Assembly: GCF_900112335.1 (NCBI RefSeq)
Contig: NZ_FOLG01000001.1
Span: 124,001 to 188,000, forward strand
Source: Tropicimonas isoalkanivorans
GTDB lineage: Bacteria; Pseudomonadota; Alphaproteobacteria; Rhodobacterales; Rhodobacteraceae
Length of the DNA: 64,000 nt
Direction of reading: 5' to 3'
Made by a program: the position numbers and the translations under genes. Below are positions 9,565-16,657 of this stretch, one piece after another. Within the stretch, counting starts at the first letter, position 1. Every line of letters begins with the position of its first letter. Below the pieces are notes generated by a model. The model was not told the origin of the DNA. It worked only from the letters and a program-made list of their open reading frames with translations, and did no database searches.

Positions 9565-9604
9565 GCGCGCCGCGGCATTCCTTTGAGGTCCACGGCGCGC
9601 GTTT
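9565..9604 (+). terminator. Terminator-like hairpin after the small lipoprotein gene
   Basis: Arms GCGCGCCG (9565-9572) and CGGCGCGC (9593-9600) form an 8-bp GC stem with a 20-base loop, followed by GTTTAATA. It starts 12 bases past the stop codon. The loop is long and the T run short, so termination may be weak. Confidence 0.45.
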
Positions 9605-9656
9605 AATACCAACAGAGCGTCTAAGGTGGGGGTCGTGCTTACCGCAACACCGGTTT

Positions 9657-9672
9657 GCAGACGTACGTCTGC
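9657..9672. repeat. Perfect 16-base palindrome
   Basis: GCAGACGTACGTCTGC reads identically on both strands with no spacer. It lies in non-coding DNA between the small lipoprotein gene and the end of the leftward operon. A symmetric dimeric protein site is possible; no function is known. Confidence 0.5.
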
Positions 9673-9713
9673 CCTTGCCGTACTACCGCATTGTTCGGAA
9701 AGTCGGAGACCGC

Positions 9714-9761
9714 GGTAAAAATAGAATGGTCCCGACCACCGCGGAGGGTGTGGCCGGGACC
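9714..9761 (-). terminator. Rho-independent terminator for the leftward regulator operon
   Basis: Arms GGTCCCG (9728-9734) and CGGGACC (9755-9761) form a 7-bp stem, extended by an inner CAC/GTG pairing. On the minus strand the stem is followed by ATTCTATTTTT, a proper U-rich tail. It lies about 135 bases beyond the stop of the unknown gene that ends at 9896. Confidence 0.55.
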
Positions 9762-9895
9762 GGAACTCAATACACTTTATGCAATCGCTTCTAAAACCGT
9801 TTGAACTCGTACTTATGTGCGTATGCTGCGAATAATCAGACCTTAGTCTTGGACGCGTGAGCACTGCGTGAGTTGGCTGCAAGGTCACAACCCAT

Positions 9896-10342
9896 TCAAT
9901 CCACCCCGAGAAATTGCGACCGAACCTCCCAGAGGCCCGGCTCCTCCATACGCCGCAAAATTAATGCGCCGGCGGGACAGGCTGCACGCGGTCCCATTCC
10001 GAGACCGATTGTCAGGAACGCCGCGACAGTGGAGCAGACCTCCTCCTTCGGGATGTTCAAGAAGTCTTCGGACGTGCTGATACCGCCCCGCTGCTTCCGG
10101 AAATGCTCAATCAACGCGCCCTCGATCCTGCCGCTCACCTGCCGTCCGAGGCTCTTCGGATCGACATTCGGTTGGGCGGCCCTGACCAGCCCCTCGATCG
10201 GCCCTTCGCTGATAGCGCTGGCCAGAATCTCCAGGCCCAGCCGTTCCTCCAGCCAGGCGTCTCCCGTCGCTTTCGATTCCCCCTGGTCGAGGGCAATCGA
10301 TTCCGCCAGCAAAGCCAGCGTCTGATTTTCCAGTGATGGCAT
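9896..10342 (-). CDS. Unknown 148-residue helical protein
   Basis: No family recognised. The product (MPSLENQTLALL...) is rich in leucine, alanine and glutamate and looks mainly alpha-helical and soluble, with no signal peptide; C-terminal stretch FLTIGLGMGPRAACPAG is more hydrophobic and could be a buried helix. The ATG at 10342 has a GGGAG ribosome-binding site seven bases upstream, which favours it over an in-frame ATG at 10375. It lies 71 bases downstream of the SARP-like regulator on the same strand and is followed by a terminator, so the two probably form one transcript. A partner or effector of the regulator is possible, by position only. Confidence 0.65.
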   Translation of the reverse strand: MPSLENQTLALLAESIALDQGESKATGDAWLEERLGLEILASAISEGPIEGLVRAAQPNVDPKSLGRQVSGRIEGALIEHFRKQRGGISTSEDFLNIPKEEVCSTVAAFLTIGLGMGPRAACPAGALILRRMEEPGLWEVRSQFLGVD

Positions 10343-10413
10343 TCCAGTCTCCCTGCGATCGCAAAGAGCACTCAATCAGGCCTAGCGTTAGTGCAGCGTG
10401 ATGCGGAGCCGCC

Positions 10414-12027
10414 TCAATCGAGGCCACGCAGGAAGTCGGTATCGACAAGGCCAGCCGTACGCATCATCGAAACGGGATATTTCCCGTCGTCGACAAGGCG
10501 GCGCACGGTGAAGTCGGGTTCGACCTTGCGGAGCAGGTCGATGGAACGACGGGTCGCCACTTCGTCCCGGGCCAGAGAATAGAGGCCGATGAGATACCGC
10601 AGCGGCGGACGGAATTCCGGATTGAGCGACCGGGATGTCTCGAGGTGTGCGGTCGCCTCTCCCATCCTGCCTGTAACGGCGGCGGCCAGAGCGAGTTGGA
10701 ACTCCGACCAGAAGCGGAAGGACGCATTGTGCGACAGCATCTGCGCCGTCTTCGCCGCAGAATACGCCGTTTTCGTCTCGCCGGTATAGAGAAGCGCAGT
10801 GGACCATGCCCACCAGGCTAGCGGGTTCGAAGGATTGGCCGTCACCGCGATCTTGGACAGCTCCCGGCTGGCATTTCCATCGTTCTCCAGCGCCAGCCGC
10901 GCATTCGCCACGGAGCAGAGGACGTTGGAATTCGTCGGCTCCCCCGCCAGGGCGTCCGCACACAATTGCCGGACCGCCTCCGCCGTCTCTTCCTTGTCGC
11001 GGTCGCAGAATTCGACGTAGCGGATCACTTCGAGCTGCGCCAGCCAGGCGTCGAACAGGCCACGCGCCTCGATCTCGCGGGCCTTCAGGAAAAGCATCCT
11101 GGCCTCGTCGAGGTCCCTGCGCCGCATCGTGAACATCTTCCGCAGGGCAGTGCTGGCAAGCGCGTCCGCGTCGAGATCGTGGCGGCGATTGCGCGCCGGT
11201 CGGCTCATCATTCCCATGACAGCAACCACCGCCCGATGGCTCAGCGCCATGTGCGCAATTCCGATTACGGCCTGGGACGCCGGTTGCGGAGCGATCACGC
11301 TATCAGTCCATACGGTCCGTTGCGTGCCGCTTTCGTTGATCGACACGCGTAGACCGATCTCGTCGCCGGAGCCGAACGCCTCCACCTCTGCGATCAGCAG
11401 GCCCGGTTCGGCCGTGAGAGGCGCCGCGAGATGCGCGTCGATGTCGAAGGTTTCCCGGAGGGACTTCGCCAGATGGTCGCAGAACTGCTTTTCCACCATG
11501 CCGAGTGGAGAGCGCGCCGGGCTCACGAGCGTCAGAACGATCTGACGCTGTGCGCGTTGCAGGGACCGGGCGGCGGCCCGCGGGGCGGAGATCGGGAGGG
11601 CACCGGTTTCGTGTGCGGGGCGCTGACGCCGACTCCGCATCGTCGTCAGCCAGTCGTTGAACTCCGGGCTGTCCACGTCCAGGCCTTCGAGAAAGTCCGC
11701 GTCCGACTCCTCGGCATCGCGCACCACAACGCGGCTGGAGTCCAAGCCGATGTTCACGCGATCGGAGACGATCACCGCATCGAGGCTGTCCGAGGACCTG
11801 CGGATCGTCCGAAGGGTTTGCCGCAGATTGGCCTGGCTGGACTTGGAATCCCCATCCCACAGCTTGTCCTGAAGCCAGGTTCTGGTGCGGGTGAAGTTCG
11901 GCTCCGTGGCCAACAAGGCAAGTAGACCTTGGGCCTTTCGGCCGACGGGCGTGACCTCCGCGCCCGTCCGGGTGTCGATGCGGAAACGGCCGTTCAGATG
12001 GATCGTCAGTTCCGGTTCCGTGGTCAT
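10414..12027 (-). CDS. SARP-type transcriptional regulator with TPR region
   Basis: A 537-residue protein. Residues 1-100 resemble the AfsR/SARP winged-helix DNA-binding domain (RKAQGLLALLAT, LWDGDSKSSQANLRQTLRTIRRS), followed by a linker, a mixed alpha/beta region (about 165-260) and a helical C-terminal half with TPR-like repeats that usually mediates protein contacts or signal sensing. No transmembrane segment is seen. It is divergent from the haloperoxidase-fold/subtilase/M14-like gene set, with a 159-base intergenic region containing a GTGAATCAC dyad, so it is the likely local regulator. The ligand or stimulus is unknown. Confidence 0.8.
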   Translation of the reverse strand: MTTEPELTIHLNGRFRIDTRTGAEVTPVGRKAQGLLALLATEPNFTRTRTWLQDKLWDGDSKSSQANLRQTLRTIRRSSDSLDAVIVSDRVNIGLDSSRVVVRDAEESDADFLEGLDVDSPEFNDWLTTMRSRRQRPAHETGALPISAPRAAARSLQRAQRQIVLTLVSPARSPLGMVEKQFCDHLAKSLRETFDIDAHLAAPLTAEPGLLIAEVEAFGSGDEIGLRVSINESGTQRTVWTDSVIAPQPASQAVIGIAHMALSHRAVVAVMGMMSRPARNRRHDLDADALASTALRKMFTMRRRDLDEARMLFLKAREIEARGLFDAWLAQLEVIRYVEFCDRDKEETAEAVRQLCADALAGEPTNSNVLCSVANARLALENDGNASRELSKIAVTANPSNPLAWWAWSTALLYTGETKTAYSAAKTAQMLSHNASFRFWSEFQLALAAAVTGRMGEATAHLETSRSLNPEFRPPLRYLIGLYSLARDEVATRRSIDLLRKVEPDFTVRRLVDDGKYPVSMMRTAGLVDTDFLRGLD

Positions 12028-12102
12028 TGCAAATCCGATCGACCGTGCGCAGTCAGCGTGCCTTTGCCAAGGTTAATCAATTCGCGCCGTCCCGTGAACC
12101 CA

Positions 12103-12113
12103 GCGTGAATCAC
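12103..12113. promoter_or_regulatory. Candidate operator dyad GCGTGAATCAC
   Basis: GTGA-A-TCAC dyad in the divergent region between the SARP-like regulator and the haloperoxidase-fold gene. A closely matching element (GCGTGAGTCACGC) lies in the divergent region of the other regulator-like TPR gene at 41911-41923. Binding is inferred, not shown. Confidence 0.35.
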
Positions 12114-12186
12114 CCGCAAAGCGCTTTGTGCAACGGGCGATATGGGCCAAAGTGTTAACATTTCATAGAAGGGAGAGGGATTTGCA

Positions 12187-13269
12187 ATGGCACATGGACT
12201 GGCAGCCGGCGGAGGGTTCGGCGGCGGATTTGGTGGCGGTTTCGGCGGCGGGTTCGGTGGTGGTTTCGGTGGAGGGTTTGGAGGCGGCTTCGGGGGTGCG
12301 GCCGGAGCGGCGTCGCCGCTGCTCGCCTCCGCGTTGATGACCTCCCACGACGCCCTCGCCGGCTACTGGAACGACGACGCAGCTCTCGCCACGCCCCCGC
12401 GCAGCGGCGTTGGCGACGATCTCGGGTACCTCTCTGCCGGGCGCCGGGCGGAGGTGCTGCTTGGCCAGATGCTCGGCGGGCTGTCGGTTCGTAGTGACGG
12501 AGATGGCCGCGCCACGCTCCGCGTTGGCGGCGCCGATGTGTGCGAAATTCGGAGGCCGGACGAGGCTGACTTCGAGAAACAGATGCTCTTCCTGCGCAAT
12601 TACGCCGACCTCCGCGTGGACCGTATTCCCGAAATCGTTGCACAGACGGCGACAATCATCCCCTTTTTCGGCGCATTGACGCACCTCAACGACACATGCC
12701 GCAAATCGACATTGGAACTTCTGACGCTAACCCAATCCGTTGCCATCGCCCTGGAAATGCAAGTGAAGCACTTCTGTTGGGCCGCCCGCCCCGCGGAGCG
12801 GAGCGACAAGGTGCAGCCGATCATCCAAACCCCGGATCACTCCAGCTTTCCGTCCGGTCATGCCACGGAAGCCTTCGCCGTCGCCACCGTCCTCCATCAT
12901 CTTCAAACCGGCGAAACCGGCCCAGCGGAGGCGCACATGGCCTACCTGGTCGCGCACCGGATCGCCGTAAACCGGACCGTCGCCGGCGTGCATTACCCTG
13001 TGGACTCGGCTGCGGGAGCGGTTCTGGGGTGCACGATCGGCGAGATCGTCCTGGCTGCGGCGAGCGGCGAGGCCGTCCGACAACGCGGGTACGGGGGCGA
13101 CAGCGAAGGGTCGTGCAAGCTCAAAGCAACCGCCGACTTCGATTTGCACTGGCTGGCCGAAAGCTTCTCGGAGTTGCAGGGCCATCCATCCTCGACCGAT
13201 GAAACGACGGCGACCGACCCGATCCCCGTGATCGCCGCCCTCGTTCAGGCCGCCAAGGAGGAGTGGTGA
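12187..13269 (+). CDS. PAP2/vanadium-haloperoxidase-fold protein with GGGF-repeat N-terminus
   Basis: A 360-residue protein. The PAP2 superfamily active-site set is intact: K194-x6-R201-P202, P222-S223-G224-H225, and R263-x5-H269. In this superfamily these residues bind phosphate (phosphatases) or vanadate (haloperoxidases), so either activity is possible; the soluble, signal-less layout favours the haloperoxidase-like branch. Residues 8-38 are a run of seven GGGF units, unlike anything in the rest of the window. No signal peptide or membrane helix is apparent. The ATG follows AGGGAGAGGG. The subtilase gene begins three bases after its stop, so the two are almost certainly co-expressed. Confidence 0.82.
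   Translation: MAHGLAAGGGFGGGFGGGFGGGFGGGFGGGFGGGFGGAAGAASPLLASALMTSHDALAGYWNDDAALATPPRSGVGDDLGYLSAGRRAEVLLGQMLGGLSVRSDGDGRATLRVGGADVCEIRRPDEADFEKQMLFLRNYADLRVDRIPEIVAQTATIIPFFGALTHLNDTCRKSTLELLTLTQSVAIALEMQVKHFCWAARPAERSDKVQPIIQTPDHSSFPSGHATEAFAVATVLHHLQTGETGPAEAHMAYLVAHRIAVNRTVAGVHYPVDSAAGAVLGCTIGEIVLAAASGEAVRQRGYGGDSEGSCKLKATADFDLHWLAESFSELQGHPSSTDETTATDPIPVIAALVQAAKEEW
12208..12300 (+). repeat. In-frame 12-base tandem repeat encoding GGGF units
   Basis: Seven consecutive 12-base units encode Gly-Gly-Gly-Phe within the haloperoxidase-fold gene. Units vary at synonymous positions, so the array is not a fresh slippage product and the amino-acid pattern appears to have been kept. Such arrays form flexible, self-associating low-complexity segments. 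Confidence 0.85.
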
Positions 13270-13272
13270 GCC

Positions 13273-15312
13273 ATGGTACCATGGTCGGATTGGGCCCCTT
13301 TGGAGGACCCTGAAGCATCGCCTTACGCAGATTGGTGGCACAGGATGGAAGCGCTGGACGGCCATGCGAAGCCCCACGGCCTGATGCGGGACGTCGTCCC
13401 GCTCCGCGCTATCGACCCCGAATTGCCGGACCATGGCACGGCGCCTAAACCCCGCCTCCGGCTGGGGGATGACCTGACAGCGCCGGAAATGCCAATGACT
13501 TGGAGATCGAAATTTGAGCATCACTTGAAGGCACAAGGCGATTGGCTCCCCCCGCTCTCCACCCTGCCCGACCTGCCGGACGGCTCGGTGATCGTCGGCG
13601 TGATCGACGCCGACATTCCACTGGGCCATTCCCGGTTGCGCGATGCGTCGGGCAACTCGCGGATTGCCGCCGCGTGGCAGATGGGGCAACCGACCGGGCC
13701 GGACTATCTGCCCTTCGGCAATGAGCTCTACCAGGCCGACATCGACCGGCATCTGCGAGAGTGCAAAACGGGTTCGGACGGGCGGATCGACCAGTTGGCC
13801 TTCGATCTGCGGACGGGAACGGTGGATATGACCACCCGCTTCGGACGTCGGGCGTTGGCCGGCCGCTCGGCGCATGGCGCACACGTTCTGGACGTTGCGG
13901 CGGGCTGCGAGCGTTCGGCCGCGGCGGATATTGGCAAAACCTGCGTCATCGCCGTCAACCTGCCGCCCCGCGCCGCATTTGGCGCGTCGGGTGAGTTTCT
14001 CGACTACTACATGGTCCATGCGCTACGCCGGATCGTCGATTTGAGCGACGCAATCTGGGTGAAGAACCACCCAGAGCCGACGGACGGCCCCATCGGCTAC
14101 CCGACGATCATCAACCTGTCCTTCGGCCGCCAAGCAGGCGTGAAGGACAGTCGCGGCGTCTTTGCGAGCGCCCTGTCGCAGCTCATCGGTCTCCGGGACG
14201 ACAGCCGCGCGCCTTTGGACATCGTGATGCCGGCGGGAAACGACAACTTGGAGCGGATGTACGCCGTCGCCAATCTCGAGCCGGGAGTGGACGGCCCCGG
14301 GGCGGTGGCGGAGATCGACTGGCGCATACAGCCGGAAGACCAGTCTTCCAACTACGTCGAGATCCTTTTCGAAGCCCCGAGCGAGGCTAGCTCGCCCCAT
14401 GCGCCTATCGAGATCGACCTCAGTCCCCCTGGCGCGGCGCCCTGCCCCCGGCCGATCCCGGTGAATGCCCGATCCGAGCTTGGCAGGTTCGCGGCGATCT
14501 ATTGCAGGATGCTGCCGGCCGACCGCGAAGGTAACACGCAGCTTTACCGGCTCCTCCTGTGCGTGGCCCCCACAAGTCGGCCGGGTGGTCATGGCGCCTG
14601 TGCGCCGTCCGGCGCCTGGAAGATCCGACTGCGCAACGTGAGCGACAGCCCGGTGGAGGTGGACCTCAATATCCAGACCGACCAATCCATCTTGCCCGCA
14701 AGCACCGCCGGCCGGCGGTCCTATCTCGACAGCCCGTTCTATCGCAGGTTCGACTCCGGGGGCCGACCGCTCGACACTTGGGCCTCGGAGCTCGGCAACG
14801 ATACGGTCGCAAGGGGTTCCGAAGCGCGTGGACCGCAAGACCCCGTCTTCGATCCCGAGGCCAACCCGTGTGTCCGGCGACACGGGACCATCAACGCCAC
14901 CGCCTCCAGCGCGCTCGTCGTCTGCGCAGGGGGCTATAGGCGCTCCGATGGCAGGGAAGCGCCCTATTCGTCCACCGGCACCGGCGTGCCGCTCTCCGAT
15001 GACGGCCGGAGCGCGCCCACTGCCGCCTTCCCCACGGATGACGGCTACGCCCACTTCGGCATCCTCGCCGCTGGCGCGGCCGATGGGTCCGTCGTTCCGA
15101 TGCGCGGCACCAGCTTCGCCGCGCCACAGGCCACGCGGCTGATCGCGCTGCGCCGGCTCAGCGGCAACACGACCCGTTCCGGCAATGAGATCTTGTCCGA
15201 TCAGGCCGAGGACGACGAAAGCCACTCGGGATACGCAGGCGAACGGACCATTGCAAAAACGGGCAAGGGACGTGCGCGCCTCCCCCAACCTCGGCGCGTC
15301 GGGCGAATGTAG
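13273..15312 (+). CDS. S8 family serine peptidase (subtilase), no signal peptide
   Basis: A 679-residue subtilisin-fold protease with all catalytic elements: D112 in VGVIDADIP, H201 in SAHGAHVLDVAAG, oxyanion N323 in MPAGNDN and nucleophile S614 in MRGTSFAAPQ. The interval between N323 and S614 is about 290 residues, so a large domain, partly beta-rich, is inserted there. There is no signal peptide and no obvious I9 propeptide; the N-terminal about 100 residues are charged and specific to this protein, so an intracellular or non-classically exported enzyme is likely. It follows the haloperoxidase-fold gene by three bases and precedes two small genes. Substrate unknown; the GGGF protein is an obvious candidate partner. 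Confidence 0.88.
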   Translation: MVPWSDWAPLEDPEASPYADWWHRMEALDGHAKPHGLMRDVVPLRAIDPELPDHGTAPKPRLRLGDDLTAPEMPMTWRSKFEHHLKAQGDWLPPLSTLPDLPDGSVIVGVIDADIPLGHSRLRDASGNSRIAAAWQMGQPTGPDYLPFGNELYQADIDRHLRECKTGSDGRIDQLAFDLRTGTVDMTTRFGRRALAGRSAHGAHVLDVAAGCERSAAADIGKTCVIAVNLPPRAAFGASGEFLDYYMVHALRRIVDLSDAIWVKNHPEPTDGPIGYPTIINLSFGRQAGVKDSRGVFASALSQLIGLRDDSRAPLDIVMPAGNDNLERMYAVANLEPGVDGPGAVAEIDWRIQPEDQSSNYVEILFEAPSEASSPHAPIEIDLSPPGAAPCPRPIPVNARSELGRFAAIYCRMLPADREGNTQLYRLLLCVAPTSRPGGHGACAPSGAWKIRLRNVSDSPVEVDLNIQTDQSILPASTAGRRSYLDSPFYRRFDSGGRPLDTWASELGNDTVARGSEARGPQDPVFDPEANPCVRRHGTINATASSALVVCAGGYRRSDGREAPYSSTGTGVPLSDDGRSAPTAAFPTDDGYAHFGILAAGAADGSVVPMRGTSFAAPQATRLIALRRLSGNTTRSGNEILSDQAEDDESHSGYAGERTIAKTGKGRARLPQPRRVGRM

Positions 15313-15427
15313 CGGCTCGGCAGCTCTGGCACCTTCTCGCCTTCACGGAGGACTCACGCACTTGGCACCATCTTGAACGGCAGGGGCGCTCCGCTCCGAT
15401 TTCAGGAAATCTGCAGGGAGACACAAA

Positions 15428-15730
15428 ATGACGAGACGGGTGAAGGTTTATGCGTCCGATATTTCCGACCTGCAGGACTTCCTGTCGGAAAGCGGTACGG
15501 ATATGGGGCCAGGAGCCATCGTGTTGCCGGACCTTCATGGCGTGGCAACCGTGGTTCTCGCGGAGGAGCCCGTCGTCGAGGCGCTGCGGTCCCGCCGCAC
15601 GGCGCAACGGCGCCTCACGTTCCTCGACATCTTCACCGACCCGCGAGACCGCCTGGACCTCGTAAACCTCGGCAACCGGTTTCACGACGGGACGAGCCCG
15701 ATCGGGCTCGGCGTGAGAACCGCCGTGTAA
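15428..15730 (+). CDS. Unknown 100-residue protein coupled to the M14-like gene
   Basis: No family recognised. The product (MTRRVKVYASDISDLQDF...) is small, soluble and mixed alpha/beta in appearance, without signal or membrane segment. The ATG has a GGGAG site nine bases upstream. Its TAA overlaps the ATG of the next gene by one base (TAATG), indicating translational coupling with the M14-like protein. Being a small protein between a protease and a carboxypeptidase-like protein, it could be an inhibitor, chaperone or substrate, but nothing in its sequence decides this. Confidence 0.65.
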   Translation: MTRRVKVYASDISDLQDFLSESGTDMGPGAIVLPDLHGVATVVLAEEPVVEALRSRRTAQRRLTFLDIFTDPRDRLDLVNLGNRFHDGTSPIGLGVRTAV

Positions 15731-16407
15731 TGTACTACAATCAGGATGAAATTATTACCGCGGTCCATAACCTGGCCCGCCGGCATTCCGATCTCGCACG
15801 CCCGATCCGACTGCCCCACCTGAGCCCGCGAGGCCGCTTCGGCTATGCGCTCCTGATCAGCACGCCGTGCGCGGCCGACGCCCCAACCATGATCGTTTCA
15901 GGCGGCTGGCGGGCGGGTGACTGGCTCGCCTCGGATGGCATCGTCTCCGTTGCGGCCGATCTTCTGGGCGCGGTCTCGGACGGTCACGGGCTGCACTATG
16001 GTTCTTACAGGTGCCCGCGCAGGACCGTCCGGGATACGCTCGACGCTCTGCGACTGGTTCTGGTGCCCTGCATCCATCCGGACATACACGATCTCGATCC
16101 AGTAGCGCGCCACGCGGCAACGGAGACGGTTCCTGGCAGTCGTACGATGCTGTCACCGGGTGCGCAGAACCTATTCTGGCTTCGTGCGCGCTACCCGGCC
16201 ACCAGATGGCGCGTGAATGTGATTGGCCGGGGCCTCAATCATGTGCACACCAAGGCTGACGCTGGCGACATCGAGGTTGCCTGCGACGCGCCGCAAACTG
16301 GAGCGGGCCGGGATCACGGTATCCGCACGGTTTCTGCTGCCATTCTTGCTAAAATCGAAGACGCATCTCGCACGGCAACCCTGACGAAGGTCGTTCAAAC
16401 CCCCTGA
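15730..16407 (+). CDS. M14 carboxypeptidase-like protein lacking zinc ligands
   Basis: A 225-residue protein whose layout follows zinc carboxypeptidases of family M14: the N-terminal YNQDEIITAVHNLA helix, the RFGYALLIS strand, GGWRAGDW (58-65) at the place of the family's GG-x-HAREW motif, and PCIHPDIHD at the place of PxxNPDG. The zinc-binding His and Glu of HxxE are replaced by R61 and D64, so catalytic zinc binding is unlikely. It is also shorter than an active M14 domain (about 300). It may be a binding or regulatory pseudo-peptidase. The start is set by the TAATG overlap with the preceding gene. Family assignment rests on pattern resemblance and is moderate. Confidence 0.6.
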   Translation: MYYNQDEIITAVHNLARRHSDLARPIRLPHLSPRGRFGYALLISTPCAADAPTMIVSGGWRAGDWLASDGIVSVAADLLGAVSDGHGLHYGSYRCPRRTVRDTLDALRLVLVPCIHPDIHDLDPVARHAATETVPGSRTMLSPGAQNLFWLRARYPATRWRVNVIGRGLNHVHTKADAGDIEVACDAPQTGAGRDHGIRTVSAAILAKIEDASRTATLTKVVQTP

Positions 16408-16657
16408 GGCTCTATCGGTCTGCCATTTGCCTAGGCGCGCAGGCAGCCTTATGCCCGGTCGGCGAGTTCCTGACCGGCTGGCGGATATGCGTTTGACCCC
16501 GAGCGCCCGATCGGGTCAGGTCTGACCGACTCGGACCGGGCGGAAGACACATGCGTGTCATGATCGGTCCGCACCAGAACGCTTAGCTCCCGCAGACGCA
16601 CCACTGGCCTTTCGGGCCGGGTGCGGCGGGTGCTCCGACTGCCAGAGGTTTGCACCA

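Larger units (their letters stand above)
9554..9895. other. 342-base non-coding gap with two hairpins and a palindrome
   Basis: No open frame here has a ribosome-binding site or family-like product. The stretch is less GC-rich than its surroundings. It holds a terminator-like hairpin after the small lipoprotein gene, a perfect 16-base palindrome at 9657-9672, and a terminator serving the leftward genes at 9728-9761. The remainder (about 9765-9895) shows nothing I can interpret. Confidence 0.6.

Noticed and set aside
12208-12300. Tandem short repeats considered as a CRISPR or recombination array
   Set aside because: Units are contiguous, 12 bases long, in frame and encode GGGF; there are no spacers.
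16408-16657. Region before GH94 searched for a riboswitch or attenuator
   Set aside because: Only short, unremarkable inverted repeats were seen and no known riboswitch core.
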